64,000 nt of DNA from Nautilus pompilius. Its lineage: Eukaryota; Mollusca; Cephalopoda; Nautilida; Nautilidae. Under the pieces are notes generated by a model. The model ran no database searches and was not told the origin of the DNA. It saw only the letters and a program-made list of their open reading frames with translations. The stretch is taken from the NCBI GenBank assembly GCA_018389105.1, contig JACATO010001089.1:62001-126000 (forward strand), read 5' to 3'. Below are positions 1 through 12,089 of the stretch, piece after piece (the stretch's first letter is position 1; every line of letters starts with the position of its first letter). The translations under genes were made by a program, and so were the position numbers.

Positions 1-1039
1 CATTTAATTAAGGCCTTAGAGAACAATTGGATTAACTGTTACTGGTATCACATTTGACAGAACCGCTTACTATGAATTTATAAACCTTTTATTGATTTAT
101 TCACAGTGCGCTTAACTAAACTGTCACATCCACCTGCCAGTTTGACAGTTGGTGTGGTTTCAGAAATGATAGTGATACTGGTATTCCACAAGTAGCACTG
201 CGTTATCGCACAGGATGTCGACTCTAAAGGATGAAAGTTGTCATGACAGCAAATCCTAATGACATCATTCTTGATATCATGAGTTACTAGTGTTATAACT
301 TTTCACATCTTCAAATAGTATGTATACATGTATATACTGAGATGCAGGGGTTCAAAATTGAATCAAATATAAAATCTCTGTTATCTGTCTTTTCAAAACT
401 TTATTGCTAATAAAAATCCTTTATCCAGGCAAGAAAAGAAAACGTGAATGATCAAGTTAATTATATCGTTCTGATCGCTTCAAGCCTTTTTCTTCAAAAA
501 GTCCCTTCTGTGCCCTCTGTTCACTAAGAAAATGTTGTTTTGTAAACAACACTCATTTCTATTACAGGAAGTTCCATATCTGACATTCATTGGTTGGACC
601 TTTTTCCATTACTCTTCGATCTAGTTCATCCCACACGCGTTCATTGTGGTCCAAGACTGAAAATTAAGCCGACCAAGCCATACTTTTTAAACTCTGTGAT
701 TGAGTGTTTCAGTATTCTTAAGACTATCTTGCTGCATTATGAATCCATAACCTATCAAACGATGCGCATCGTTCATGGTACTGCAGAACACTGAAGAATG
801 GTGGATATCTCTCTTCTGTGAGAATCTACCATCACTTTCCAATATCACCAATATATAACCAGCAAAACAACTCTATTCTTTCCCATTTCCACCATCATGC
901 TTGCAAGGCGAACGAAGCGCTCATAGTTTTCTGTAACCTTTCTTCTAACGTATTGTTGTCATTTATAACGAAATATTTTTAACCATTAGACTTTAGTTAC
1001 TTCACAATTTTCGTTGCTAATAAACAGCTTTATGAAGCG
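1..1039. other. AT-rich noncoding DNA, nothing recognised
   Basis: Single-copy-looking AT-rich DNA. The open frames are short and have no recognisable domain or codon bias. I see no RNA gene and no long repeat. Confidence 0.5.
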
Positions 1040-1500
1040 AAATATGGATGACAGGTTTGCTCAAAATGGAATCTATTTTTTTGATGCTATTTTCATTTGC
1101 TAAACAAAGCAATAACAGTCATTAGCAATGAGATCTATTAACTAACATTTATAAAAAGCATATTATGTGTTAACAATTATTCAAATTAGTAATAAGAAAC
1201 GACATTGGATAAACATGATGTCATGTTTTAATATTAACTAAATTTAACATTCATAGGAATAATTGTCTGAGTCTATATCCATAATGATGCATACACTTTC
1301 AAGTGATAATTACGTCACAGTTAATAGTTTGTCTTTTGATACATAGTTCAAAGAAATTTTAACTTTTTTTGCTGAAACAATTCATTTTCATTACAATGAC
1401 GGTAGTACACTTTAAACTTATCATTTTTAACGTCACTAAAAATCCAACATTTAATTATGTTGGTTATGATTTAAACTCTAGTGATGCACTAGTGAAAATT
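1040..1500 (+). repeat. Interspersed repeat family R1, copy 1
   Basis: This segment aligns in the same orientation with 52600-53030. Shared landmarks occur in the same order: ATTTTCAT followed by AAACAAAGCA and CAGTCAT, then ATTAGTA.TAAGAAA, GA.ATTGGAT.AACA, ACTAAATTTAACATTCATA, a run around ACGTCACAGTTA, and a final TCATAATTTgAACTC.AGTG-like stretch. Identity is moderate and broken by small indels, as expected for two old copies of a dispersed element. No open frame or terminal repeat is obvious, so it may be a MITE-like or LINE-3'-end family. Confidence 0.7.
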
Positions 1501-1569
1501 GGTATAAATAATTTAAATGTTACTGAAGATTGTCTCTGAATGACATAATATCAGATGACACAAGAGCTC

Positions 1570-1800
1570 CAGCAAGTCACCTAGTATGGCCAAGTCCTAT
1601 TTTTGGACGTGCATGAAGTCTACACTCGCAGACTGAAGCAAGTATCATATCCTGCTAGATGCAGGAATGTTGTTCCACTTCCTGTTTCAGTGCTGCTGGA
1701 AGTTAGTAACTGGTCTTTGATATGACGTTACGCTGGCTAAGACATCACCGTGAGTCGTCCCAGACAAGACTGGACAGGCTTGAGATGATATAGATGGTCC
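1570..1800 (-). pseudogene. Tc1/mariner-family transposase C-terminus, degenerate
   Basis: One minus-strand frame, interrupted by four stops, reads VWDDSR near 1755, AALKQEVEQHS near 1690 and a terminal LGHTR near 1580. In Tc1-family transposases the C-terminus has the order '(N)PIEHVWD', 'AL..EW..I', 'SMPRRC' and a final 'GGHTRY'. The order and spacing match that pattern. The upstream catalytic core is not recognisable, so this is a truncated relic. What I see is the motif order; the family assignment rests on known Tc1/Tcb-like proteins. Confidence 0.55.
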
Positions 1801-4800
1801 GTCAAGCATATTAGTGTTTCCTATCAACTAAAAAATTCTTTTTTGTGCCATTTTTTTTTTCTTTCTGTGTTTATGGACGGGTGTAGTTCTGCTGGAATAC
1901 CGAGTAAGGAGAACAGTGAGCAGAGTATTGTCCAGGCCCTATGTCAGGTTCTGGTTGAAAAATACTGGAAGCATATCTTATTTCTTTTCAAACCATAAGA
2001 AAAAGAATTTTAAAAATAATTATTTATTTATCTATTTATTTATGCAGACAAATATAAAAGATCCTTGAGTATTTCGCAAAGTGCGCTGAAGCCAAGATGA
2101 CACCGTTGATGCTAGACACCGGGTGCCATTCTCGTGCGTGTTCAATTTACAAAGTCGGCCGCGGGTTGTAGACTGTAAAACGTTTACAAATAATTTTCTC
2201 GTTTAATTCCGCTTCGGAAGTTTCTAAATTATTGCTGTCAGCTTCGCTTAATCAAAGCCCTTTCGAGTTAACGTTTCCTTTGATTTCAGGCAATTTCCTT
2301 TCTTCACATTTCAATGCGTACTTCAGCAATCAATAGCCTCAGCACCGAAGGATGATTTTACAGCGAAGTGGAGAAGGTTAAATCGTCCGACTCTGCTTTT
2401 TTTGTTTTATCCCAGATTTGTCTTCGTCTCTCTTGTAACCGTACTTCCGTGTGTTCATGTAATGGATTTTCAAACGACCCATGGAGAACCTCTTCTTTAA
2501 GACTTGTGGTCCGCCTCTAGAAAAGATTTCCCCTCTTGATTTCAAATTAAAATATGTTGTTTACATTTTTTTGCATTTATTTCAGATCAAATAAACGAGG
2601 TTTGTGTTTTTTAAGTAGGTCCAACCGCAAGCGAGGGAAACATCTGTAAGAGGAATCCGTTCATGGTTAGCGAATACCGTCGTTAAAAATAGTGGTAAGC
2701 GCTCAACACTATTTTCTGTTAGGGTTCTGTGACTTGTTATTTTACGTGGTCGTCCTACAGCACGGTGTCACGCCGTGAAATAAGAATCCGCTTTTGTACA
2801 CAGATCCGTCGAACAAGCAGCATAGCGTACCACAGAAGAGTCCTTTATAAGTAACTACACAAGTCGTCTCTCCTGTGCCAGTGAATGTCCATCGCCAACA
2901 CCAGCAAATTCCATATAAAATGAACTCTCTACTGACATGGTAAACAAACGATTTCAGCTAATGTTAGAACTGCTGTTGGTAGTTGTGAGAAATATTTGAC
3001 TTCGTGCTGGAGGTGTTCGTTTTTGTTGATAAAAGTATCCGTCTTTATGTGCTCCATATAATAAATGAGAGGTTGCATATAATACGATTGTATTATGATT
3101 CGTTTCTTGAGATTCCAGATCTAAATCTTATTAAACATGCTTCAGAATGCAATTTTATCCGTTCTGTTGAGCTCCAACGTTTACAATGTATTTTTATTTT
3201 CTTACTATTAATATTTTGTTTTAGTCTACCCGTCATCTTTTCTGCTGGTTCTTAATCAGCTAAATTTAAATATAAATGTAGATCTTTTAATTTTTTTTTA
3301 TAATGACCCAAGTTGAATTTTAACAACTTGTTAGTTACAAAGTTTTCGGTTAAAGAATTGTATCAATTCTTCATTGCATATCGATCTTACTAACAGGTTT
3401 CAAACCATTGCAAATCGTTCTGCTTGTTTTTCTTACTGGTTGCTTGGCCATAGATACCCAGCTGCTGATCATGTCTTTTACCCGGGTAAGAATGGTTGCT
3501 CTTCAATGTGCGTTCTTCTATTTTAAAGGCTTCTGCCTCACATATTCCCTACAACTGCCGGAGACAAATACAATAAACTTTAGTACATGGTAAATTAGTC
3601 GAATTTTTTTTTTGCTCGTTCGCAAAAATGGCACCTTGAAACTAAAAGTCTGTTGCTGATTCACTGGAGACTGGTAAATAATCTAATGTGATTTTAAAAA
3701 TTGATGAGGGTCGTTATCTTTTTCAGGTTGGTTTTCCATTAAAGTGTTTTTTGCCTTGATGCACTTACCTTCGTCTTTTGGAAGATTAGCGGTGTTACTC
3801 CAGGTGGAACAATAAAATTTTTGAAAATACCTACAATTAATGCACGTTGTCTGACTCCGGCGGCAGACATTTATCAGAAGACGACACGGCGACCCGATAC
3901 AACCGCATGGTTCTCGATAAATTACTATCCCTAGAATTCTTACGGGTTAATGGTGATGGCAACATGTAAAAGATAGTTTAAAAAGCCATTTATAACAGTA
4001 AGATGATGAAAATATTCAAATATATTTATTAAAAAGACAAAACGAAAAAGGAAATATTCGTTTTTATATTCAATGCTTTATTTGTACTTACTTTTTATTT
4101 ATCTTTTTTAAAATAAAGGTTTTTGTTTTAATATTGCTGTTTTCTTTTTAGATTATCCTCCGCAAAGAAAACCAACTCCTAATAAAACACAATACCATCA
4201 ATTTAACTAAAAATATGTAAAATATGTAAAGCAAAAGTAGATGAATTTAGAAATCAGGGAAGGTTACAAATGTTTCATATTAGCAAACAAGTCTTAGTTA
4301 TAAAGTGATAATTTTTTAGTTAAAAACTATTTCAACCTTAAGATAAAAGAAAAAATTTTTTACTGTAATTCAGCTTTAATTGCCGACAAGCTTATGATTT
4401 TAGTCATACCCCCACATCCTGAATGTCAGGTAGCAATGGACTTTACTTGTATTTACTGGATTAGTAAATGCAAAATTTTTTCTGTTAATTCTATAATTTT
4501 ATTTTTTCAATTTTTAAAATTGAAATTGGATGAACCTTTCATAAAGCATCAAAAGAGAAAAGTAGAAAATAAATGTCGTAAAAAATGATAGCGAAAAATC
4601 ACAATAAACAGGTTCACCGTTGTTGTTTTAATATAAACATGTCCATTTCTTAGTCTAAGGGATACAACAAGTCGAACAGGAGACGTCTTTGAGACTTTCG
4701 GATGCGATGTTCTTTGTAAAGTAATAGCGGAATATAGAATTATAATTGACTTAAATGGTCGCAGTAAAATATTGCAATTAGTGTTGACTTCACGACTGTA

Positions 4801-6610
4801 TCGCCGACAGAAAATGTTATGTTATAGTAAGAGTTGAGTTTTAAAATCCTGTGTTTGTGTTTATGCACGCGTGTTCAGCAAGAAAATCGCTATACTGATG
4901 AAGCGGCAGCAGGCAATGAGCCCACGACCTTTGGAAAACGTCCAAACTGTAGCAGCATCTGCTCTACATCCTCTTCCAGACCATTTTCATGTTTCGGGCA
5001 AAAGCTCAAATCCGCAACATTAAAACTTCTCCTGTATTCAGAATCCTTTCAAATAAAACGTGTCCTTTTCTTCAACAATAAAAATGCGATATGTCAAGAG
5101 TCTAATTACACACGGAACCGTTTTAGAATAAGGAATAAAGCTTTTTTCCGTAATTAATAACCTTTTTGACAAAGCTGAACCCCTGAACTACTTGAGAACA
5201 ACTAAGGCATGGTGGAAAATGAGATGTACTTTTAATAGCATTCGGAGACGAGAAGACTTTCGAAGCAGGGAAGTGCTAGATTCGAGATGTCAGTATTGAT
5301 AAACAAGCATCTAATTATACACACCCTGATAAATTCTACTAACGCTATAAACTGCAATCAGATATCTAGATTATTTCCAGCTCGAAGCATTTTATCATGT
5401 TTTCAGTAGGAATTCTAAAACAAACAGAGGAATCTACCCCTCCCCCCAAAAAACCTTGTTGATCACGAATTCTTGAGTGGAATCTGTTCAGAATAAAACT
5501 TAAAAGAATTAAATAGATACTTTGACACGAAATAATGGTAACAGATGTTGCACGTAAATAAATATTTGTATTACATAAATTGAGACTGTTATATTTTTTT
5601 ATGTTTCTTAAAGTTGACTACATCTTCATGTTAATACAATTGCTAACATTATACAATTGACCGTCGTACTGCTTTTTAAAGTACAACGGGACGCGTAGCC
5701 GATCGTCATGTACATCTGAAGTAGGTGATCCTGCAAGTATTTAAAATCTGCCGTCATTTGTATGTTGCCAGTCTGGTAAGCATCCTCATCTTCTATACAT
5801 AGCAGTGGCTGAAACATTTGATTTACCATAGATTCTGTTATTAAAAAGGGAGGTAACTGAGATATTTTGTTGTTTTCGATGTTCGAATGCAATCATCGAT
5901 GACGGGATATTGTACCCTATGAAGTATATTTACATTTATGTCAGTTGTTATGGCACATTTACATTTCAGGGCTTTACGTTCACCAACCCAGCGAATTATG
6001 TTCTTTGTCTGGACCCTGGTAGTGTTCATATAAAACCATTGTAGCGAAGTTTACGATACCAACTAAATAAAATTATTAGTTATTACACAACAGAACTAAA
6101 TAAAATAAATATAACAAATTTGATAAATAACTTATGAATACTATATTAATAGATTATATGTATAGTATAAAGGGGTGATGTGTTTAATGCATGTAGGCCT
6201 GTGTATGATATGTAGCCGGAGAAGTGTCTTTCATATGATTTCGTTGGCTTGCGTAGTGTCCGCTGAGGAAAAGCCCTGCATCCTCGCAGACAAGTTTCCG
6301 TTGGAAGTCTGGATGACTTGAAACTCTCAAGTGACATCCATTATATCCTGTAACTGTTTTCTTTTTTTTTTTGTTTTGTTTCTGTCTTGTAACTAAAATA
6401 TGATGTAGGTTTTGTTGGACAACTCGTCTCATGCAGCGGTGCGTCTCCATCTTTGAAACTTAACCCTTAATAGCCACCCTTATATATTTCTATTCCTGCC
6501 ACGTTGTTTTCCCACTGCTTTTATTTTATCGATGCTTGTTGAAGCTCTAATTTGTGCGCAAGGAAGCAAGAGATTTCAAGTGAAACAAAAGCACACTATA
6601 GTAAAGCCTC
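1801..6610. other. AT-rich noncoding DNA with minor simple repeats
   Basis: No recognisable gene. Short homopolymers and ATTT-type runs (for example near 2020-2042) are scattered through it. A stretch near 4895-4950 (ACTGATGAAG, then CACGACCTTTGGAAAACGT) resembles the 'TGATGA...CGAAACGT' tails common after animal retroelements, but it is too short to assign. The 107-codon open frame at 4834-5157 and the 88-codon minus frame at 5626-5892 show no domain. Confidence 0.4.
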
Positions 6611-6620
6611 TGAGAGAGAG

Positions 6621-6674
<54 letters not shown>

Positions 6675-6697
6675 CTAGAGAGAGAGAGATGGAGAGA

Positions 6698-6778
<81 letters not shown>

Positions 6779-6793
6779 CTAGAGAGAGAGAGA

Positions 6794-6845
<52 letters not shown>

Positions 6846-6854
6846 CGAGAGAGC
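6611..6854. repeat. (GA)n microsatellite, interrupted
   Basis: About 240 bp of GAGA with recurrent interruptions of the type ATGGAG and ACTAG. The interruptions recur at several places, so short segments containing them have been copied within the array. Long E/R- or S/L-repeat open frames on both strands are trivial consequences of the dinucleotide repeat. Confidence 0.95.
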
Positions 6855-7239
6855 CGCATTTATTTCCTGCCTCATCCATTGAGCATGCCTTAGATAGCGA
6901 GTAATATGAGATTTAATCTTGAAAAAAAAAACCAACAAAATAGTAAAATTTGAAAAGCAGGAAGATTTCCAGAAAGAATTTTCGCTAGATGTTGCATGTA
7001 TACCCTTCTTCCGTCGGCCAGATGTTCAAACTCCGACAGGAAGTCAGCGATGGCGAGGCACGTGCCATCACGTAGCAGCTCTGCTCGGCGGAATGTCTGA
7101 TAGAACTTACTGGAGAACTTATAAAAACCTATGCTAGCTGAACGGCTTGCGTTTCATTGGATTCGTTTCCAAAATAGCCAATTTTTTACAATTAAAGAAA
7201 AAGGTAAGAAATGAAAAAAAAAAAAAATACTAAAAGGGC
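6855..7239. other. Spacer between GA array and reverse transcriptase trace
   Basis: The segment around 6960-7140 is somewhat GC-richer but gives no recognisable protein. A poly-A run lies near 7214. Confidence 0.35.
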
Positions 7240-7400
7240 AAAGTTAGTATTATGTCGGGGTTTCCCGTGGGGACAGTTCTGGAGCCCGACCGACAGATGT
7301 ATCTATCTGTTGTCGCTTCTTAACCTAAGCGTTACATCACACTCAGCGATGGAGCAGTGCTCTTTTTGGATAAGTTAAAAGCTGGACGTCCCCAAAACTC
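7240..7400 (+). pseudogene. Possible non-LTR reverse transcriptase fragment
   Basis: The plus frame reads SGFPVGTVLEP near 7255, close to the conserved SGVPQGTVLGP block of jockey/CR1-type reverse transcriptases. About 30 residues later it reads ITLSDGAVLFLDK, which lies where LFADD(A/T)VLY is expected. A stop falls between them, and the catalytic aspartates are not preserved as FADD. The order and spacing are right but the fragment is short, so chance similarity is possible. Confidence 0.35.
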
Positions 7401-7896
7401 GATGCATTATAAAATTTATCACTTCTTCGAGGAAGAAAAAAGGAAAATAAACTGAAATAAAGTCCAAGATACGTTACTTCTATCTGTGGATGGAGGCGGA
7501 ACAAGCAATTTTCTGCCAATTGGGCTTACGTTTACCACGGATCTGGGCGGCCTTCTCCGTGTATCGTTTTACACGCACCGGTCCAGCCAGCCTCCAGCTG
7601 TCCGGGGTTTTCAGCGACCCCCCGTTTTTGCATCTCGACACAGTCTTTCTTGTTTAACCCACACCCCGCGCCGAAGAAGAGGGTGACAAATTGAAAGGGT
7701 TTGTGGTTTGGGCCTGAGTTTATCTGATCATATCGCTGTCGAGGTAACCTTTAAGTCAGCCATATCACAGGGCCCTGTGCTGGCTAACAAACGCTACTGA
7801 CTTTTAGAAAAATAACAAAAATTGTAATAAAGTTAAAGTTAATCTGGATATAACAGTGTTAATTAAGAAGTAAAAACGTTGTCATTGAAATTAGAA

Positions 7897-7959
<63 letters not shown>
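7897..7959. repeat. (AAT)n microsatellite
   Basis: About 20 uninterrupted AAT units. It is complementary to the (ATT)n run at 8241-8321, so the two could pair as an inverted repeat around a loop of about 280 bp. Confidence 0.95.
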
Positions 7960-8240
7960 GATATCACTAAATTTTTAAAACCATTAACACATTAAAAAAA
8001 AACAGAAAATGCGAGATATAAGTCGGAGGAGAGGGAAGTGTGCCATCATCCGGTTCTCCCGTCCTGTACCGAAGAGCGCTGGTCTGCACAACAGAAATTA
8101 ATGGGGCTGCCAGGGAACAGGAGACGGAAATATCGAATAATTTCTTTTCCTGATTATTTTTCTTAGCCCAAACAAAATATTGTTAATGCAGGATGAAAGC
8201 GAATTTTGAAGACACGTTTATTAACACATTATTATTTTTT

Positions 8241-8271
8241 ATTTATTATTATATTATTATTATTATTATTA

Positions 8272-8309
<38 letters not shown>

Positions 8310-8321
8310 TATTATTATTAG
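8241..8321. repeat. (ATT)n microsatellite
   Basis: About 80 bp of ATT units with two one-base-slipped interruptions (ATATT). It is the complementary partner of the AAT run to its left. Confidence 0.95.
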
Positions 8322-8966
8322 ATATTACGCTAAGAATGGCCGAATTTATACAGGTATCGCACTGGTTGTGATACTTGGGCTGTCAGCAGCACAGCAGTGG
8401 AGTCAGTAATTATGTGAGTGTGAGTAGAGTTGGAGAGACAGAAGTCTGGTTGTATGCTACAATATAATTAATTTTATATTTTATTTTTGGTTAGTTTATT
8501 ACATAACAGACGACTGGGAAGGGGATAATCCGTAGGAATTTTCAGAAAATTAAATCCGATAAATTAGTGCTCTTTTTACTGCTTTAGGTAGCAGTTTCAT
8601 CAAGAGATGAGGCTAGCATTTCTTCCCAGCTTCTCACTTCAGCTCGAGCTGCATTAAGAGGAAACAATCAGGGGAAATCCAGTTAACTCCGACACCTTAA
8701 CTCGAAATTAAAGCTGACGTGGTACAGTCAGATAAAATGGATTGGTCAGTTTGCCTAAATTATGTACAAATCCTCGCCTGATGATATCAAACCCACAAAT
8801 TTTATTAAGAAAACTTCATTACTCGGCGCTTATTAGCTGTTGACATTTCAATGGAATATGAAGACTCACGTGGCTTCATAAAACAATAACCGTCATTGGA
8901 GAGTTTTCTCGCATGGATGAAAAAGCTAGTTGATCCAGGTTTTCAGAGTAAACCTCCCCTTTGAAT
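8322..8966. other. Noncoding spacer, nothing recognised
   Basis: Unique-looking AT-rich sequence between two microsatellites. No domain, RNA gene or repeat is recognised. Confidence 0.4.
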
Positions 8967-9022
<56 letters not shown>

Positions 9023-9080
9023 AGGGAGGGGAGAGAGAGGGAGAGAGAGGGGGAGAAGAGAGACTAGAGAGAGAGAGAGA
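8967..9080. repeat. (GA)n microsatellite with G-rich variants
   Basis: GAGA repeat that grades through GGGAGGGAGGG variants into the decayed, GC-richer GA/CT tract that follows. It is purine-only on the plus strand for about 100 bp and so could form triplex DNA. Confidence 0.9.
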
Positions 9081-9082
9081 TA

Positions 9083-9409
9083 TTGGTAGCGAGAGAGAGA
9101 ATCGATGAGAGACTAGCGAGAGCTACGAGAGATAGAGAGATCGAGAGAGAGAGAGCGAGCGAGCTAGAGAAGCGATTTGGATCGAGACGCGAGATGTCTC
9201 TCGATCGAGAGGCTCTAGAGCTCGAATCAGAGCAGCTATCGATGCGAGCTTGGAGAGATCAGGGAGCGGAGATGGCGAGAGCGCTCGGTCTCACCTCCAA
9301 GCGCTATCTCTCAGAGCGCTTTGAGTTGCTTGCGGGAGTCTCGAGTAGAGATTTTGATCTCGAGGATCTGAGAGCTCTCTCTCGTCTCGGAGAGACGCTG
9401 ACTCTCTAG
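9083..9409 (+). other. 108-codon open frame in decayed GA/CT repeat
   Basis: An open frame runs from ATG at 9083 to TAG at 9407-9409. It lies inside sequence that looks like a GA/CT microsatellite diversified by substitution, and it is much GC-richer than its surroundings. The predicted product is rich in Arg, Glu, Leu and Ser, with charged stretches such as RDREIERERASELEKRF that would favour helix or coiled coil. The tract is dense in short palindromes (CTCTCGATCGAGAG near 9200, GCTCTAGAGC near 9212, CTCTCTAGAGAG near 9403). I do not recognise a family. The simplest reading is a repeat-derived frame with no established function; an assembly artefact over a long GA repeat is also possible. 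Confidence 0.3.
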
Positions 9410-10255
9410 AGAGCAGACGCTCTTGGCTTTCTTTCTTTCTGCTCGCAGGAGGAGATTCACCTTTAAACCATACCTGTCGAAACCTCAAACAATAGCTGAA
9501 CTTTTTTAATGAAACGAAATAATTTTAATTTTTGGATATTTACAGATGATAGATAGTTTTAAAAATATTTTTTTAATGTGCAATAAATCCAGGGAGTCGT
9601 ATTATTAACATCAACGGTGGATAAAAAGTATTAGATACGAAGACTATAATTTTTCTTTAATGAAAAACAATTATCAGAATTTAAAAAAAAAAATTATTTT
9701 CCTTATTTTCTTGAACCACCCCTATTTCTTCAATATATTTTTAAACGAATCGCTCAACTGTTTTTAAAATGAATGTTGATTTGTGCCCATGATACATGTC
9801 AGCATTTTTTTTCTCAGATTAATCAGAACTTGTGGGATCCCTAGAATCATACGAAACTTTGGCTGGAATTATGTATGAGCCTGACTTTATTTGGTTAATG
9901 TAAAAACGGTGTCTTTACCATATTCTCTCTACACTAGCTACAGAATGTTTAGATAACGGTAGCTGCACGAGTTCGCATAGATTCTTCATCAATTTTTAAA
10001 GTTGTACTTTAACTAATCTTTTATAGGTTTTCAACAGGAATTTTACACGATAGCCTGTAATTAAAATCGGATTGTTTTTTCTCATCTCTGTAACTTGTCG
10101 TAGTGACCTCCTGTGGGCCTGAATGGCATCGTCCATCAGAAATCTGTTCATCAACGGGGAAAAATTCACTAAGTGTCTGGAACTTGGATAAATTAGGACA
10201 CAAACATTCTGAGTCCATCTAAGTTATATACATTGTTATTTTTGTGTGGTACATC
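9410..10255. other. AT-rich noncoding DNA
   Basis: Nothing recognised. The 65-codon minus frame at 10021-10218 has no known motif. Confidence 0.4.
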
Positions 10256-10345
10256 GATGTCTACTATGAAGACAGCTCGTAGTGCCGCAGTTGTCCGCTA
10301 GGAAGTGTTGGCAGTCCTGCGCAACGTAGAACCCGGCACTTCTGC
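10256..10345 (+). repeat. Interspersed repeat family R2, copy 1
   Basis: It shares with 28248-28345 an ATGTCTACT block, then GTA.TGCC.C.GTT.TCCGCTAGGA and GTGTTG.CAGTC in the same order and orientation, ending near a GCACTTC. The matched core is about 60-90 bp. Both copies are GC-richer than their surroundings. The class is unknown. Confidence 0.65.
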
Positions 10346-11973
10346 AGGAAAAGTCCTACTATTATAGAACTCGTTTATTTTTTGGATGTAGATCCTGGAG
10401 GAAACTCATGGTTAGGGAACCAAGCCACAGGTCCAGCCGTGTACCGCCTCCCCGCTGTTAATCCAGTGTTAACTTACACATAGTCACACACAGCTACAGT
10501 ATTGTTTCTGAAATAAGAACTTTCACTACACTGCTTGATGTTTTGGTACTATTTTTCAAATTAATACGAATGCAAAACATAATGTACATATATTAAGCAA
10601 ATGTCACTTTATTACCCTTCTTTTTGCTAAATAAGGGATGTTATATCTGTTAGACTCTCTTCGTTTCTAGCCATAGGTGTTCGCCGGTCAAAAAGACTAC
10701 TGTTTCTCTTAGAACTGCCGCATACGTTGTTAAAATTCTGACAAGTTTTCAGAGGCTTTTTTCCCGTTATTTTATCGTATTTGGTGGATGTGAGCGTATG
10801 GTGATTTATCGTTTATATGAACACAACTCGATTCCACTGTAGGTTCTAGGAATAGCTTTCGTGAGCGTCCATCATTCGCCATTGGTGCGTAATCCAATAA
10901 GGATGAAGGCGATCTACTCTGACTAGAATCAGACCTGACAGGCCAATGAATTTAGATGTATTTAAAATACATTGTTCACGAAAGAATTGTTATCATCGTT
11001 ATTTCTAATGACATCTCCGGATTGTGTAGTCTGCAGTGGAGTCTAATCGATGGCTAATGACTGAGACCGGTCGTCTGCTTGGCAGATTAAATGGTGGGAG
11101 ATGAATGGCACACTCTCACCTCGCGAGAACGAAAATGGCCGACGTCACTTATGTGTCTCGTACAGTTGTGTCTTGGAGCATACACGTGAGAATTTGAAAA
11201 TCAGAATGAAAGGTGATTTCTAAAGTGAACCGGTATGTGATAAGTATGAATTAACAAGGGACCGTTTCAGGGTATGTGGAAATTCAAATAAAATAACTCT
11301 TAGAAAACTCAGTGGAATGTCTGCCTCTTAAACACAACCAATAAAAAAAACAAACAACGAACAGTCTTTATTCTTAAATAAGATTAAGTTTGCATGCAAA
11401 TTCTTCTTCCTTTTGTTCTGTTCCAAAGGCTTAGTGGGGCTAAACTTGTGCAAAAAGAGAAAGACAAGACAGGGTTAGGTGTAATGTAGCGCTCGATCTA
11501 TTTAGCGAAGATTGCTTTCCCTTTATGGAAACGTCACGGATATTTCTCGCTGGGGGTCGCTTTCTTCCTGTAGAGAAGCAGCTCAGTTGGCCGAGTAGTC
11601 ACGTAGACAATATTTCATAACGGGAAAAGAACAAACCTTCTCACAGGTCCACTCGATACAGCTACTTCATCTTTTTTAAAAGCTCGAAACCATGAGAAAT
11701 GTGAAGATTTCTCAGAATCGACGATAAATATCGCGGTAGAAAAAACAAACCACTTACACTGAAAACGGGGAGCAGTCAGTTGAAATAATCCAGTCCCCGT
11801 GTTTCGTGTCAGTTCGGTTTTAGGTTTTGTAGATCCCCATGCAGATAATGGAGAACATGAAATACATAATCATGAGGCTTCTTACACTTCTCTTTTGGCT
11901 GCAAATTTCTGCTAGTAGACGGGCGTAACATTATTCGATCAGCTGGGGATTAATGTTACTACGATACACAAAA
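10346..11973. other. Noncoding DNA with GC-richer patches
   Basis: No gene recognised. The patch at about 10850-11160 holds several homeodomain-like and bZIP-like words (TAATC, CTAATGACTGAGAC, GACGTCACTT), compatible with a regulatory element but unproven. At 11576-11600 AGCTCAGTTGGCCGAGTAG resembles a pol III A box, but no matching B box lies at tRNA spacing. Confidence 0.35.
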
Positions 11974-11974
11974 T

Positions 11975-11996
11975 CAGTAAATATTATGGGACCACA
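11975..11996 (+). repeat. Terminal inverted repeat, low-coordinate end of Tc1 element
   Basis: CAGTAAATATTATGGGACCA matches, with a few changes, the left repeat of the 17.2-kb element (CAGCACTGTAAATAATTATGG) and the reverse complement of 13232-13252. Confidence 0.65.
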
Positions 11997-12089
11997 TTAA
12001 TCTCAAATGTGAAAATAAAAAGACAAGTTTTAAATACCTTTTATTATTATCTTATAATCTTTAACTTAAATAATAAATACCAGAAGAAG

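Noticed and set aside
6547..6938. Ser/Leu- and Arg/Glu-repeat open frames on both strands
   Set aside because: Direct translation of the GA/CT repeat.
11570..11660. tRNA gene suggested by AGCTCAGTTGG
   Set aside because: No B box at proper spacing and no cloverleaf; similar isolated A-box-like words lie near 22576 and 28720.
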